A stretch of DNA of 64,000 bases, taken from positions 1 to 64,000 of the forward strand of contig NZ_QEHM01000015.1 in assembly GCF_003116585.1 (NCBI RefSeq), read 5' to 3'. Source of the stretch: Albibacillus kandeliae (GTDB lineage: Bacteria > Pseudomonadota > Alphaproteobacteria > Rhodobacterales > Rhodobacteraceae). Positions 17,065 through 26,121 of this stretch are shown here, one piece after another (position 1 is the stretch's first letter; every line of letters starts with the position of its first letter). Under the pieces are notes generated by a model. That model was not told the origin of the DNA and did no database searches. It saw nothing but the letters and a program-made list of their open reading frames with translations. The position numbers and the translations under genes are program-made.

Positions 17065-17658
17065 CTAGCCCTGCGCGGCCCGCCCGATCTCTGCGGCAAG
17101 ATCGTCGCAGAGGTCCCGCATCCGCGCGGTGTCAGTCTCGCGCTGCGCCTGTACCTTCAGACCGAAAATGTAGGTCTGGATGCGCCGCGCCAGCCTGTCG
17201 GTGTCCGTGTGCTCCGGCAACTCGCCCTCTGACTTTGCGGCCTCCAGCGCAGAGCCGATGACCTGTCCCACGCGGTCCAGATGGTCCGAGATGAAGGTAC
17301 GCAGCTCACCGTCCTGCGGGGCCTCCAGCAGGGATTTCACCAGCATGCAGGCGGTGGACGGCCGGTCACACGGCGCGAGGTCTGCCAATCCCCGGAGGTG
17401 CCTTTGCAGCGCCGAAAGCGGAGACGCGCTGCGCGCGATGAGCGCTTCCATCTCGCCCGTCATGCGTTCGGCGTAGCGGTCGAGCGTGGCGCGGAACAGG
17501 GCTTCCTTGCTCTGAAAGGCGGCATAGATCGAGCCCGGTTTCATGTTCAGAACCACTTCGAGGTCCTTCAGCGACGTCGCATGAAAGCCCTTTGTCCAGA
17601 AAAGGGTCATCGCCGCCTCGAGGGCGGCATCGCGGTCATAGGAAGCCGTCCGTGCCAT
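17065..17658 (-). CDS. TetR/AcrR-family transcriptional repressor
   Basis: 197 residues. The N-terminal helix-turn-helix reads FWTKGFHATSLKDLEVVLNM and KPGSIYAAFQSKEALF, the standard TetR layout, with a long alpha-helical ligand domain behind. It is divergent from an AhpD-like gene, and the region between holds a perfect 15-base inverted repeat, so it very probably represses both itself and that gene. An ATG three codons further upstream (17667) is an equally open start. The effector may be a reactive electrophile or oxidant, given the target gene (inference). Confidence 0.87.
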   Translation of the reverse strand: MARTASYDRDAALEAAMTLFWTKGFHATSLKDLEVVLNMKPGSIYAAFQSKEALFRATLDRYAERMTGEMEALIARSASPLSALQRHLRGLADLAPCDRPSTACMLVKSLLEAPQDGELRTFISDHLDRVGQVIGSALEAAKSEGELPEHTDTDRLARRIQTYIFGLKVQAQRETDTARMRDLCDDLAAEIGRAAQG

Positions 17659-17711
17659 GAGCGTCATTTAGGACGCCCAAGGATCAGGACGCAATGGCAT
17701 CACGAAAAGTT

Positions 17712-17751
17712 TTGAGTGATTGCTCAGGAATGAACTTGAGCAATCACTCAA
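17712..17751. promoter_or_regulatory. TetR operator: perfect 15-base inverted repeat
   Basis: TTGAGTGATTGCTCA at 17712-17726 is the exact reverse complement of 17737-17751, with a 10-base spacer. Each arm is itself a near-palindrome (TGAG-N6-CTCA), so two repressor dimers could bind side by side. It lies between the divergent TetR and AhpD-like genes, 49 to 88 bases before the latter's start. Confidence 0.8.
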
Positions 17752-17799
17752 GTATGCTCAGATTGGCGGCGTTGCGAAGCCCAGAGGAAAGGCAAGACC

Positions 17800-18363
17800 A
17801 TGACCAAGTTCGAGAAGCTCGACGAAACCACCGCCGCACCGGCAGCCCTGCCGCTGATCGAGAAATCCAAGGCCGCCTTTGGCCGTCTTCCAGGCCTGCA
17901 TGCCGTCATGGCGCGTTCGCCCGCGCTGCTGGAAGGCTATCAGGTGCTGCACCGCCTCTTCGCCGAGGAAACCTCCTTCGATGCCGAGGAGAAGACCGTC
18001 GTCTGGCAAACCATCAACGTGTACCACCAGTGCCACTACTGCGTGCCCGCCCACACCGGGATCGCGAAGGCGATGAAGGTGGATGACGCCATTTCCGATG
18101 CGCTGCGCGACGAAACCCCGCTGCCGACGCCCAAGCTCGAGGCCCTGCGCACGTTCACGTTGGCCATGACCGAGAGCCGTGGCAACCCGACCGATGCCGA
18201 CCTCGAAGCGTTCTATGCGGCAGGGTATGGCGAACAGCAGGTGCTGGAGATCGTGCTCGGTCTCGCGCAGAAGGTGATGAGCAACTACACCAACCACCTG
18301 GCCCAGACCCCGGTGGACGCCCCCATGCAGAAGTTCGCCTGGACGCCCAAGGCAGATCGCTAA
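17800..18363 (+). CDS. AhpD/carboxymuconolactone decarboxylase-like protein
   Basis: 187 residues, cytoplasmic. The peroxidase-type active site is present as C78-x2-C81-x3-H85 (QCHYCVPAHTG) within the alpha-helical CMD domain. The CxxC disulfide in this family supports alkylhydroperoxidase or related thiol redox activity. Upstream, AGGAAAGG before ATG gives a good ribosome-binding site. It is the sole visible target of the divergent TetR regulator through the inverted-repeat operator, and is followed by a hairpin. A second, shorter AhpD-like gene lies at 30407-30880 under ECF41 control. Confidence 0.85.
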   Translation: MTKFEKLDETTAAPAALPLIEKSKAAFGRLPGLHAVMARSPALLEGYQVLHRLFAEETSFDAEEKTVVWQTINVYHQCHYCVPAHTGIAKAMKVDDAISDALRDETPLPTPKLEALRTFTLAMTESRGNPTDADLEAFYAAGYGEQQVLEIVLGLAQKVMSNYTNHLAQTPVDAPMQKFAWTPKADR

Positions 18364-18372
18364 GGCAATGGT

Positions 18373-18393
18373 GGCGGGAGGGTACCTCCCGCC
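18373..18393 (+). terminator. Hairpin after the AhpD-like gene
   Basis: GGCGGGAGG (18373-18381) pairs perfectly with CCTCCCGCC (18385-18393) around a three-base loop, ten bases after the stop codon. No T-run follows, so it may be a weak terminator or an mRNA-stabilising end. Confidence 0.5.
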
Positions 18394-18538
18394 GCCGACC
18401 AAAGGGCGGGCGCGATCTTACTGACCGCGTCCGCAGGCGCTTAGGCGATGCTGGGCGAAAGCACTGACCGGCTGTTGCCTGGACCCAACTCGCCCCGGCG
18501 GCCAGTGAGCAGGCGCAACACGGAGCGCCCTCAGGACC

Positions 18539-19495
18539 TCACATGTAGGTCCGTTCTTCCAGCGGCACCGTTTCCAGCATGGACTCGATCATCGCGAGGA
18601 AGGCGGTCTCAGGGGGCGACAGGCTCCGGCGCGGGTTGGTGAGCAGGTAGATCTCGACCATCGGAAGCTGGGAGTAGGGCGGCAGTTGCCAGAGTTCGCC
18701 CAACCGCACGTCGCGGCGTGCAACATGGACCGGCAGGGCGCCGATGCCGATATTGGCGACGATCATGCGCCGGACCTCGGGCAGGCTGGAGGACACGCCG
18801 CGCAGGCCGGTGGCGAGCCCGGCGCGTTCCCTGAACTGGCTGACCGAAACCAGCGGACCGCCCTCGATCTCGGTCTGGAAGGCCACCGAAGGCTCGTCTT
18901 CCAGCTCGGACAGCGCGATGTTGCGCTGGCCGAAGAGGTGATGCTTCACGCCGCAGTACAACCCGAAGTATTCCCGAAAGAGCACCCGCGCCTCTAGGTT
19001 GGCGGGCGGCGCGGACAGCAGGCAAATGCCGAAGCTGGCCGCGTTCTGGCGAATTCTCACGGCGACCTCGGCACTTTCCTCGATCACGATCGAGAAGGTG
19101 ACCTCCGGGTGCCGGCGGCCAAAGGTCGCGAGCACCTCGTCGAAATGGGGCGAGACCACGTGGCTGGCCACCACCATGCTGATATGGCCGGTCAGGGTCT
19201 CTTCGTCTGCGGCCATCAGCGCGGGCAGCTGTGACACCGCCCCGAAAATCGAGGCGCATTCGGAATAGAGCACCTTGCCCGCCTCGGTCACCTGGAACCG
19301 GTTGGGCTTGCGGTCGATCAGCTTCCGGCCGGTCGCCTCTTCCAGCCGCTTGAGGGCGCTGCTGATCGTCGGTTGCTTGAGCCCCAGAAAGTCCGCGGCC
19401 TTCGAGATCCCGCGCTGTTCCACCACCACCATGAAGGTACGCAGCAGGTTCCAGTCCAGGTTCCAGGGAAAGCGCTGTTCGTAGGTTCTAATCAT
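18539..19495 (-). CDS. LysR-family transcriptional regulator
   Basis: 318 residues. The helix-turn-helix is at about 20-75 (LLRTFMVVVEQRGISKAADFLGLKQPTISS, here quoted in part as AADFLGLKQPTIS), followed by a periplasmic-binding-protein-like effector domain. It is divergent from the amino acid ABC operon, whose first gene starts at 19634, and the AT-rich gap between them (ATAGAT at 19494-19499 and ATCTAT at 19525-19530) is the likely binding region. The ATG at 19495 is preferred; a TTG at 19507 is possible. It probably activates the operon in response to the imported compound or its breakdown product. Confidence 0.87.
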   Translation of the reverse strand: MIRTYEQRFPWNLDWNLLRTFMVVVEQRGISKAADFLGLKQPTISSALKRLEEATGRKLIDRKPNRFQVTEAGKVLYSECASIFGAVSQLPALMAADEETLTGHISMVVASHVVSPHFDEVLATFGRRHPEVTFSIVIEESAEVAVRIRQNAASFGICLLSAPPANLEARVLFREYFGLYCGVKHHLFGQRNIALSELEDEPSVAFQTEIEGGPLVSVSQFRERAGLATGLRGVSSSLPEVRRMIVANIGIGALPVHVARRDVRLGELWQLPPYSQLPMVEIYLLTNPRRSLSPPETAFLAMIESMLETVPLEERTYM

Positions 19496-19633
19496 AGATT
19501 TGGTCAATTATCGCAATTTAGAATATCTATTTGCATGATGAAATGCCCCCATGCAACCCTCTGCCGAAGCGGTGCGTCTCGCGTCGCAGCACGGGCAGAG
19601 GCCCGGCCAATCTGGAAAAACAGGGAGTATGAC

Positions 19634-20419
19634 ATGACGACGCGCAGGGCATTGATCAAATCCGCCATGCTGGCCGGAGTTGCCGCGATGGCCACTTTCG
19701 GCGCCGCAGGCTTTGCCGCGGCCGAGGACCTCGACACCATCAAGGAGAACGGCGTGATCCGCATCGCGATGAGCGGCGCCTATCCTCCGTTCAACTTCGT
19801 GAACGAAAAGAACGAGGTCGTGGGGTTCGATCCGGCCATCGGCACCGAGATCGCCAAGCGCATGGGCCTCAAGGTCGAGATCATCACCACCGCATGGGAC
19901 GGGATCATCGGCGGGCTGCTGGCCAACAAGTACGACGCCATCGTCGGTTCGATGTCGATCACCGAGGAGCGTGACAAGGTGGTCGATTTTGTCGGTCCCT
20001 ACTACACGACCAAGCGCGCGATCTTCACCAAGCCCGACAGCGGTATCACCAGCGTCGAGCAACTGAAGGACGTCAAGGTCGGCGTGACCCTCGGCGAAAC
20101 GCACGAGGAATGGGCCCGCGACCAGGGCTACACCGTGCGCACCTACAAGGGCCTGCCCGAACTGCTGCTGGAGCTCGAGAACGGCCGCGTGGACGTGATT
20201 GTCAACGACTCCATCGCCGCGATCCTCGCGATGAAGGAAATCGGCTATGACTTCGTGGCGCTCGACGACCTCGAAACCGACGCGATCGGTGCCGGCATCG
20301 CGATCCGCGAGGGCAACCCCGAACTCGCCAAGCAGATGCAGGCGGCGCTGGATGCCATGATGGAAGACGGCACCTACCTCGAAATCGCAAACGAGTGGGT
20401 CGGCGGCGACATCCGCTGA
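19634..20419 (+). CDS. Polar amino acid ABC transporter, periplasmic binding protein
   Basis: 261 residues with a signal peptide that starts MTTRRALIKSAMLAG and ends near AAAE. The mature protein has the family-3 pattern IRIAMSGAYPPFNFVNE, VVGFDPAIGTEIAKRMG, WDGIIGGLLANKYDAIVGSM and a hinge at VGVTLGETHEEW, typical for binding of polar or cationic amino acids. AGGGAG lies just upstream of the start at 19634, so the longer open frame to its left is not used. A strong hairpin follows the stop, and the permease and ATPase genes follow after the creatininase gene. The ligand is unknown; it may be an amino acid derivative or amide. Confidence 0.9.
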   Translation: MTTRRALIKSAMLAGVAAMATFGAAGFAAAEDLDTIKENGVIRIAMSGAYPPFNFVNEKNEVVGFDPAIGTEIAKRMGLKVEIITTAWDGIIGGLLANKYDAIVGSMSITEERDKVVDFVGPYYTTKRAIFTKPDSGITSVEQLKDVKVGVTLGETHEEWARDQGYTVRTYKGLPELLLELENGRVDVIVNDSIAAILAMKEIGYDFVALDDLETDAIGAGIAIREGNPELAKQMQAALDAMMEDGTYLEIANEWVGGDIR

Positions 20420-20437
20420 GCCGACGCAATCGAATAC

Positions 20438-20461
20438 GGTCCGCCGGGATACCGGCGGGCC
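20438..20461 (+). terminator. Intra-operon hairpin after the binding-protein gene
   Basis: GGTCCGCCGG (20438-20447) pairs with CCGGCGGGCC (20452-20461), one G-T pair, around the loop GATA. There is no T-run, so it probably stabilises the binding-protein mRNA or partly terminates, giving more binding protein than permease. Confidence 0.55.
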
Positions 20462-20481
20462 TGACGTTTCGGGGACCAAGA

Positions 20482-21273
20482 ATGACGACAGACTACGGCA
20501 AGCTGACCTGGGAAGACGTGCGCGACGCGGACAAGGACCGCGTGGTGATCCTGAACGTCTCGGCAACCGAGGACCACGGGCCGCACATGCCGCTCGACAC
20601 CGACACCGTGCTGGGCATGGCGGTGGCCAACGGGGTGGCAAAGCTGGCGCCCGACGAGGTTTTCGTGATGCCCGCCGTGCCCTATGGCTTCAACGAGCAT
20701 CACAAGGATTTTCCCGGCGTCATCTGGATCCAGCCCGAGACACTCATCGCCTTCGTCACCGACATCACCAAGTCGCTGGCCCATCACGGCTTCCGCCGTA
20801 TCCTGCTGCTGAACTCGCACGGGTCCAACCACCCGGTGCTCGACCTCGCCGCGCGCAAAACGGTGATCGAGAACGAGATCATCTGTGTCTCGGCCTCCTA
20901 CTGGAACCTCTGCGCCGACCGGGTGAACGAGGTCCGCAAGTCCGAGATCGGCGGCATCGCCCACGCGGGCGAGTTCGAGGCGGCGATGTACATGCACCTG
21001 CAGCCGGAACACGTGGACCTGTCGAAGGCCACCAACCAGAACCTGCACAACCCGAACAGCAAGTTCTTCAACCTCGACCTCGCCAAGGGCGGCGGCAAGG
21101 CCATGCTGATGCGCTGGTGGTCCGAGGTTTCGCCCGAGGGCACCATGGGCGACCCGACCGTGGCCGACCCCGAGACCGGGCGTAAGTTCCTTGAAGCGGC
21201 GATCGAGGAGACGACGGCGCTGGTGCGCGAGATCCGCGCGCTGCCGATCCTGTCGCGCAAAGACCACCACTGA
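20482..21273 (+). CDS. Creatininase-family metal-dependent amidohydrolase
   Basis: 263 residues, cytoplasmic. Metal ligands appear in ATEDHGPHMPLDTDT (E30, H32, D41), followed by LLNSHGSNHPV and IAHAGEFEAAMYM, the three signature blocks of the creatininase family. Members open cyclic amides (creatinine) or cleave formamides such as those of flavin and mycofactocin pathways. Here the gene sits between an amino acid binding protein and its permeases, so it is likely to act first on the imported compound, opening a lactam or amide ring (inference). The start at 20482 has GGGG three to ten bases upstream. Confidence 0.85.
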   Translation: MTTDYGKLTWEDVRDADKDRVVILNVSATEDHGPHMPLDTDTVLGMAVANGVAKLAPDEVFVMPAVPYGFNEHHKDFPGVIWIQPETLIAFVTDITKSLAHHGFRRILLLNSHGSNHPVLDLAARKTVIENEIICVSASYWNLCADRVNEVRKSEIGGIAHAGEFEAAMYMHLQPEHVDLSKATNQNLHNPNSKFFNLDLAKGGGKAMLMRWWSEVSPEGTMGDPTVADPETGRKFLEAAIEETTALVREIRALPILSRKDHH

Positions 21274-21288
21274 GGAGAGAGCAGGCGG

Positions 21289-21936
21289 ATGGATTTCGAT
21301 CTGATCTACCAGGTCACGCCCTACTTCATTCAGGCGGCGTGGGTGACGATCCAGCTTTCGGTCCTGTCCTGCCTGCTGGGTCTTACCTGCGGAACGCTCG
21401 GCGCCTCGGCGCGCCTGTCGCGCCACGCGGTCGTCCGCTACCTCGGCGCGGCCTATGTCAGCGCCTTTCGCGGCACGCCCGCGCTGATCCAGCTCTTCAT
21501 CCTCTACTTCGGCGGACCGCAGATCGGCATCCAGCTCGACGCCTTCGAGGCGGGGGTGATCGGGCTTGGCATCAACATCGGCGCCTACATGACCGAAACC
21601 ATTCGGGGGGCCATCGTCGCCATCGACAAGGGCCAGCGCGAAGCCTCGCGCACGCTTGGGATGGGACGGTTCCAGACCATGCGCTACGTCATCCTTCCGC
21701 AGGCCGCGCGGCTGATGATCCGGCCGCTGGGCGTCAACATCAACGCGCTGATCAAGGGGACCGCGCTGGTCGCTGCGATCTCGGTGGTGGAGCTGACCTA
21801 TACCGCGCAGCGCTTCATCGGATCGACCTACAAACCGTTCGAGATGTTCCTGATCGCGGGCATTCTCTACATGATCATCATCTACGTGACCGGGCGCGCG
21901 ATTGCCTGGCTGGACCGCAAGGTCCGGATCGTCTGA
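21289..21936 (+). CDS. Polar amino acid ABC transporter permease (first)
   Basis: 215 residues with five predicted membrane helices. The ATPase-contact loop is visible as GQREASRTLGMGRFQTMRYVILPQAAR, shared by the HisMQ family; the first part EASRTLGMG is diagnostic. It starts 15 bases after the creatininase stop, with GAGGAGAG before it. It forms the channel with the next permease. Confidence 0.9.
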   Translation: MDFDLIYQVTPYFIQAAWVTIQLSVLSCLLGLTCGTLGASARLSRHAVVRYLGAAYVSAFRGTPALIQLFILYFGGPQIGIQLDAFEAGVIGLGINIGAYMTETIRGAIVAIDKGQREASRTLGMGRFQTMRYVILPQAARLMIRPLGVNINALIKGTALVAAISVVELTYTAQRFIGSTYKPFEMFLIAGILYMIIIYVTGRAIAWLDRKVRIV

Positions 21937-21952
21937 CCGGAAGGACGCCGAC

Positions 21953-22609
21953 ATGGGGCTCGATTTCTCGGTAATTCCCAAGTACCTCGACGTGATCCTG
22001 CTGGGCGCGCTGTGGACCATCGCGATCACCGTGGCGGCCGCGCTGCTCAGCTTTATCGGCGGCATTCTCTTCGCGGTCATCGCGCTCTACGCGCCACGGG
22101 CCATCCGCCTGCCGTTCCGCGCGTTCGAGTGGCTGTTCATGGGCACGCCCCTGCTGCTGCAGCTGTTCCTGATCTATTTCGGCCTCGTGCAGATCGGTAT
22201 CGACCTGCCAGCCTTCGTTGCCGGGGTGATCGGGCTGGGGCTGCATTTCGCGGTCTACAATTCAGAACTGATCCAGACCGCCATCGTCGCCGTGGACCGA
22301 GGCCAGATGGAGGCGGCGCGGACCCTTGGCCTCAGCCGGGGCGAGGCGCTGCGCAAGGTCGTCGTACCGCAGGCGGTGCGGGACGTGATCCCGCCCATCG
22401 GCAACAACATGATCGCCCTGCTGAAGGATTCCGCGCTGGTCTCGGTGATCGGGGTGGGCGAACTGACGCTCTCGGCCCAGCTCGCCATCGGCCGCACCTA
22501 CCGGCCATTCGAATTCTACGTCCTCGCGGCGGTCTTCTACTACGTCATCAATCTCGGGATGGAAGCGGTCCTGCGGCGCGTCGAGCGCCGGGTCCAGGCC
22601 TCCCGCTGA
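21953..22609 (+). CDS. Polar amino acid ABC transporter permease (second)
   Basis: 218 residues, HisMQ family, with the loop [22 protein letters not shown] and the same topology as its neighbour. The ATG at 21953 has GGAAGGA upstream; an open frame starting at 21902 would overlap the first permease by 35 bases and lacks such a site. It pairs with the first permease as a heterodimeric channel. Confidence 0.9.
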   Translation: MGLDFSVIPKYLDVILLGALWTIAITVAAALLSFIGGILFAVIALYAPRAIRLPFRAFEWLFMGTPLLLQLFLIYFGLVQIGIDLPAFVAGVIGLGLHFAVYNSELIQTAIVAVDRGQMEAARTLGLSRGEALRKVVVPQAVRDVIPPIGNNMIALLKDSALVSVIGVGELTLSAQLAIGRTYRPFEFYVLAAVFYYVINLGMEAVLRRVERRVQASR

Positions 22610-22625
22610 GCGCGAAGGAAACGAC

Positions 22626-23399
22626 ATGACAGACCAGAAACCCTTCGTCGACATCCGCCATGCCCAGAAGAGCTACGGCACGCTGGAGGTGCTCAAGGAC
22701 ATCTCGCTGCAGGTCCAGCGCGGCCAGATCGTCGCGATCATCGGGCCCTCGGGCTCGGGCAAGAGCACGCTGCTGCGCGCCATCAACGACCTCGATCCGC
22801 TGACCGGCGGAGAGGTCTGGCTGGAGGATACGCAGGTCAACAAGAAGCTGCCGCACCGCCAGTACGAGAAGCACATCAACCAGGTGCGGCAGGACATCGG
22901 CATGGTGTTCCAGCACTTCAACCTGTTCCCGCACCTCACAGTCCGCGACAACATCAAGCTGGCGCCGAAGCTGCTGAAGGGCCTCTCCGACGCCGAGGCC
23001 GACAAGCTGGCGGAGGAGCAGCTCGAGAAAGTCGGGATGCTGGAACGCATCGACTACTACCCCTCGCGGCTCTCCGGCGGGCAGAAGCAGCGTGTCGCCA
23101 TCGCGCGGGCGCTGGCGATGAAACCCAAGGTGATGCTGTTCGACGAGGCGACCTCGGCGCTCGACCCGGAACTGGTCGAAGAGGTGAACCTCGTCATGAA
23201 GAAGCTCGCCGAGGAGCACATGACGATGATCATCGTGACCCACGAGATGGGCTTTGCTGAGAGTGTCTGCGACCGCGTCCTCTTCATGGATCAGGGGGTC
23301 GTGGTCGAAGAAGGCCCGCCCGAGGTGATCTTCCGCAACCCGTCGAACGAACGCACCCGCAACTTCCTCCGCAAGCATCTCGCCACCGCGAACAAGTGA
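22626..23399 (+). CDS. Polar amino acid ABC transporter ATP-binding protein
   Basis: 257 residues. Walker A is GPSGSGKST, the signature LSGGQKQR, Walker [13 protein letters not shown] and the switch histidine THEMGF, all intact. It closely follows GlnQ/HisP-type subunits. It energises the two permeases just upstream. The insert [18 protein letters not shown] between Walker A and the Q-loop is slightly longer than in many GlnQ proteins. Confidence 0.92.
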   Translation: MTDQKPFVDIRHAQKSYGTLEVLKDISLQVQRGQIVAIIGPSGSGKSTLLRAINDLDPLTGGEVWLEDTQVNKKLPHRQYEKHINQVRQDIGMVFQHFNLFPHLTVRDNIKLAPKLLKGLSDAEADKLAEEQLEKVGMLERIDYYPSRLSGGQKQRVAIARALAMKPKVMLFDEATSALDPELVEEVNLVMKKLAEEHMTMIIVTHEMGFAESVCDRVLFMDQGVVVEEGPPEVIFRNPSNERTRNFLRKHLATANK

Positions 23400-23408
23400 G
23401 CCAGAGAC

Positions 23409-24749
23409 ATGTCGCATCTCTTCTACCAGACATCGGCCTACCGCCCCTTCCTCGACCGGGGAGAGGGCATCTACATGTACGGCCAGGACGGCCGCCGCTA
23501 TCTCGACGGGTCCTCCGGCGCGATGGTGTCGAACATCGGCCATTCCAACCCGCGCGTGCTGGAAGCGATGCGGGCCCAGATGGAGAAATCGACCTTCGGC
23601 TACCGGCTGCACTTTCAGACCGAGGCGTCAGAGGCGCTGGCCGCCAAGACCGCCGCACTGTCGGCCCCGGGCATGGATCGGGTGTTCTTCGTCTCGGGCG
23701 GCTCCGAGGCGGTGGAAAGCACCATCAAGCTCGCCCGGCAGTACAAGCTGGCGATCGGGCAGGGCTCCCGCTTCAAGGTGATCTCGCGGATGCCGTCCTA
23801 CCACGGCTCGACCTTCGGGGCGCTGGCAGTGACGGGCTACGACCCGCTGACCGCGCCCTTCGCACCGATGATGCGCGAGATGCCCAAGATCCCCGCCCCG
23901 CGCGCCTATCTCGACGGGCTGGACATGGACGACCCGGCGACCGGCCTGCACTATGCCGACATGCTCGAGGCCAAGATCCTCGAGGAAGGCCCCGAGAGCG
24001 TGCTGGCCTTCATCGTCGAGCCGGTCGGCGGTGCCTCGACCGGGGCGCTGGTGCCACCGGCGGGATACATGCAGCGCATCCGCGAAATCTGCACGGCCCA
24101 TGACGTCCTGCTGATCCACGACGAGGTCATGTCGGGCGGCGGACGCACCGGCAAGTTCTGGGCCGCCGACCACTGGGGCACCACGCCCGACCTGATTTCG
24201 ATCTCCAAGGGCTTCGGGGGCGGCTATGTCCCGCTCGGCGCGATGATCGCGCGGGGCGACATGGTGGACGCGGTGATCGGCTCGGGCGGGTTCCAGCATG
24301 GCCACACCTACGCCGGCAATCCGCTCGCCTGCGCCGCGGGCCTTGCCGTGATCGAGGAAATCGAGCGCAACGACCTGATCGGCAACGCCGCCCGCATGGG
24401 CGATCTGCTCAAGGCGCGGCTGACCGGTCTGATGAACCGCTATCCCTTCATCGGCGACGTGCGCGGCAAGGGATTGCTGCTGGCCTTCGAACTGGTCTCG
24501 GACCGGGGCACGATGGCGCCGCTGCCCAAGGGGCTGAACGCCTACCAGCGGCTGGTGGACATCGCCTATGACAACGGTTTGATCATCTATTCCCGCCGGA
24601 CGCGTGGCGGGACCGAGGGCGATCACTTCCTCGTCTGCCCACCGATGATCATCGGCGAGGACGGTATCGAGGAGATCATGGACGGGCTAACCCGCTCGCT
24701 CGACCAGTTCGCCGCCGAGGCGGGTCTGGGCGTCGGAGAACCTGCATGA
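23409..24749 (+). CDS. Class III (omega) aminotransferase, PLP-dependent
   Basis: 446 residues. The PLP lysine is K267 in SISKGFGGGYVPLGAM, preceded by the LLIHDEVMSGGGRTGKF aspartate block, and VSGGSEAVESTIKLARQY forms the phosphate-binding region. This branch moves amino groups from terminal or beta positions (beta-alanine, GABA, taurine-like or 2-amino-dialkyl compounds) to pyruvate or 2-oxoglutarate. It lies ten bases after the ATPase gene. In the proposed pathway it removes nitrogen from the imported and hydrolysed compound, giving an oxo acid that the CoA-transferase could activate (inference). Confidence 0.88.
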   Translation: MSHLFYQTSAYRPFLDRGEGIYMYGQDGRRYLDGSSGAMVSNIGHSNPRVLEAMRAQMEKSTFGYRLHFQTEASEALAAKTAALSAPGMDRVFFVSGGSEAVESTIKLARQYKLAIGQGSRFKVISRMPSYHGSTFGALAVTGYDPLTAPFAPMMREMPKIPAPRAYLDGLDMDDPATGLHYADMLEAKILEEGPESVLAFIVEPVGGASTGALVPPAGYMQRIREICTAHDVLLIHDEVMSGGGRTGKFWAADHWGTTPDLISISKGFGGGYVPLGAMIARGDMVDAVIGSGGFQHGHTYAGNPLACAAGLAVIEEIERNDLIGNAARMGDLLKARLTGLMNRYPFIGDVRGKGLLLAFELVSDRGTMAPLPKGLNAYQRLVDIAYDNGLIIYSRRTRGGTEGDHFLVCPPMIIGEDGIEEIMDGLTRSLDQFAAEAGLGVGEPA

Positions 24750-24780
24750 GGCCGCGCCCGGCCAGCCGGGGTGGTCCGCG

Positions 24781-25473
24781 ATGAGGCTGCCCGACAAGAC
24801 CACGACCATCGAGGCGGCCGTGGAGCGAATTGCGCCCGGCGCCACCATCATGCTCAGCGGCTTCGGCGTGCCGGGCACGCCGTTCCAGCTGATCCGCGAA
24901 CTAGTGCGGCAGGGGCAGGGCGGGCTGACCCTGATCAAGAACGACGCGAACGAGACCGGGATGGGCGTGGATCACCTGCTGGCCAGCGGACAGGTCAGGC
25001 GCTTGATCACCACGCATATCGGGCTCAACGCCCGTGCGGTGGCGATGATGAATGCTGGCGAGCTGGAGGTCGAATTCTGCGCGCAGGGCATCCTTGCCGA
25101 GCGCATCCGTGCAGGCGGCGCGGGTCTGCCGGGCATCCTGACCGACATCGGGATGCAGACCGAACTCGCCGAGGGGAAGCCCCGGATCGAGATCGGCGGC
25201 GTCCCGGCTCTGGTCGAAACCGCGCTCCGCGTCGACGTGGCGCTGATCCACGCGGCACGGGCGGATGTCTTCGGCAATCTCGCCTATGCCGCCACCGCCC
25301 GCAACTTCGCGCCCCTGATGGCGATGGCCGCCGACGTCGTGATCGCCGAGGCCGAGACGGTCGTGCCGCTCGGCGGGCTGGAGGCCGAACAGGTGCACAC
25401 CCCCGGGCCCTTCGTCGACCACGTCGTCGCGCTCGAGGCCCTGACCGAGGAGTACGGCATTGTCCGACGCTAG
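24781..25473 (+). CDS. 3-oxoacid-type CoA-transferase, subunit A
   Basis: 230 residues, type I CoA-transferase alpha subunit, with IAPGATIMLSGFGVPGTPFQLI replacing the usual DG-x-x-x-x-x-GGF-x-x-x-G-x-P; the core GFGVPGTP is visible. A central GGVPALVETALRVDVALIHAARAD block with FGNLAYAATARNFAP is characteristic. It acts with the next gene, whose coding region it overlaps by 14 bases. Substrate is likely a 3-oxo or dicarboxylic acid from the aminotransferase step (inference). Confidence 0.85.
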   Translation: MRLPDKTTTIEAAVERIAPGATIMLSGFGVPGTPFQLIRELVRQGQGGLTLIKNDANETGMGVDHLLASGQVRRLITTHIGLNARAVAMMNAGELEVEFCAQGILAERIRAGGAGLPGILTDIGMQTELAEGKPRIEIGGVPALVETALRVDVALIHAARADVFGNLAYAATARNFAPLMAMAADVVIAEAETVVPLGGLEAEQVHTPGPFVDHVVALEALTEEYGIVRR

Positions 25474-26113
25474 GAGCAGGATGATCGCGCGCGCCGCGCG
25501 CGAAATCGCGCCGGGCATGGTGGTGAACCTCGGGATCGGTCTGCCGACCAAGGTGCTCGACCATCTGGCTCCCGACTTCCCGGTCTGCCTGCACACCGAG
25601 AACGGCCTCACCGGGATCGGCCCGACGCTGCCCTACGACCGCGCCGACCGGAACCTGATCGATGCGGGCGGGGCCTATGTCTCGACCATTCCCGGCAGCG
25701 CCTTCTTCGACAGCGCGACCTCCTTCGCGCTGGTGCGCAGCGGCAGGCTCGACCTGACGATGCTCGGGGCCTTTGAGGTCGCGCAGAACGGTGACCTCGC
25801 CAACTGGAAGATCCCGGGCAAGTTCTCGCCCGGCGTGGGCGGTGGCCTCGAACTGGCGCAGAAGGCGCGCCGCGTCGTGGTGGTGACCACCCACACCGAC
25901 CGCGCAGGCAACCCCAAGCTGCTGGCCGAATGTGCCCTCCCCTTGACCGCCGCGCGCTGCGTCAGCCGGATTTTCACCGAACTGGCCGTGGTCGACGTGA
26001 CGCCGGACGGCTTTGCCTTGCGCGAGATCGCCGAGGGAACGAGCGTGGCCGAGGTCGCCGCCGCGACCGGCGCGCGGCTGCACCTGCCCGCGGACGAAAT
26101 ACCGACGTTCTGA
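25460..26113 (+). CDS. 3-oxoacid-type CoA-transferase, subunit B
   Basis: 217 residues. The catalytic glutamate is E47 in HTENGLTGIGP, the ENG motif that forms the glutamyl-CoA intermediate. GMVVNLGIGLPT is the beta-subunit CoA loop and VSTIPGSAFFDSATSF the family block. A TTG start at 25460 is favoured: GAGGAG lies seven bases before it and it gives tight overlap with subunit A. An ATG at 25481 is the alternative. Together the subunits move CoA from a donor such as succinyl-CoA to the pathway acid. Confidence 0.85.
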   Translation: MSDARSRMIARAAREIAPGMVVNLGIGLPTKVLDHLAPDFPVCLHTENGLTGIGPTLPYDRADRNLIDAGGAYVSTIPGSAFFDSATSFALVRSGRLDLTMLGAFEVAQNGDLANWKIPGKFSPGVGGGLELAQKARRVVVVTTHTDRAGNPKLLAECALPLTAARCVSRIFTELAVVDVTPDGFALREIAEGTSVAEVAAATGARLHLPADEIPTF

Positions 26114-26121
26114 GGAAGACC

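Noticed and set aside
20374..22080. Long minus-strand open frame opposite the creatininase and permease genes
   Set aside because: Antisense shadow of GC-rich genes; translation is rich in Asp, His, Arg and Gln without motifs or ribosome site.
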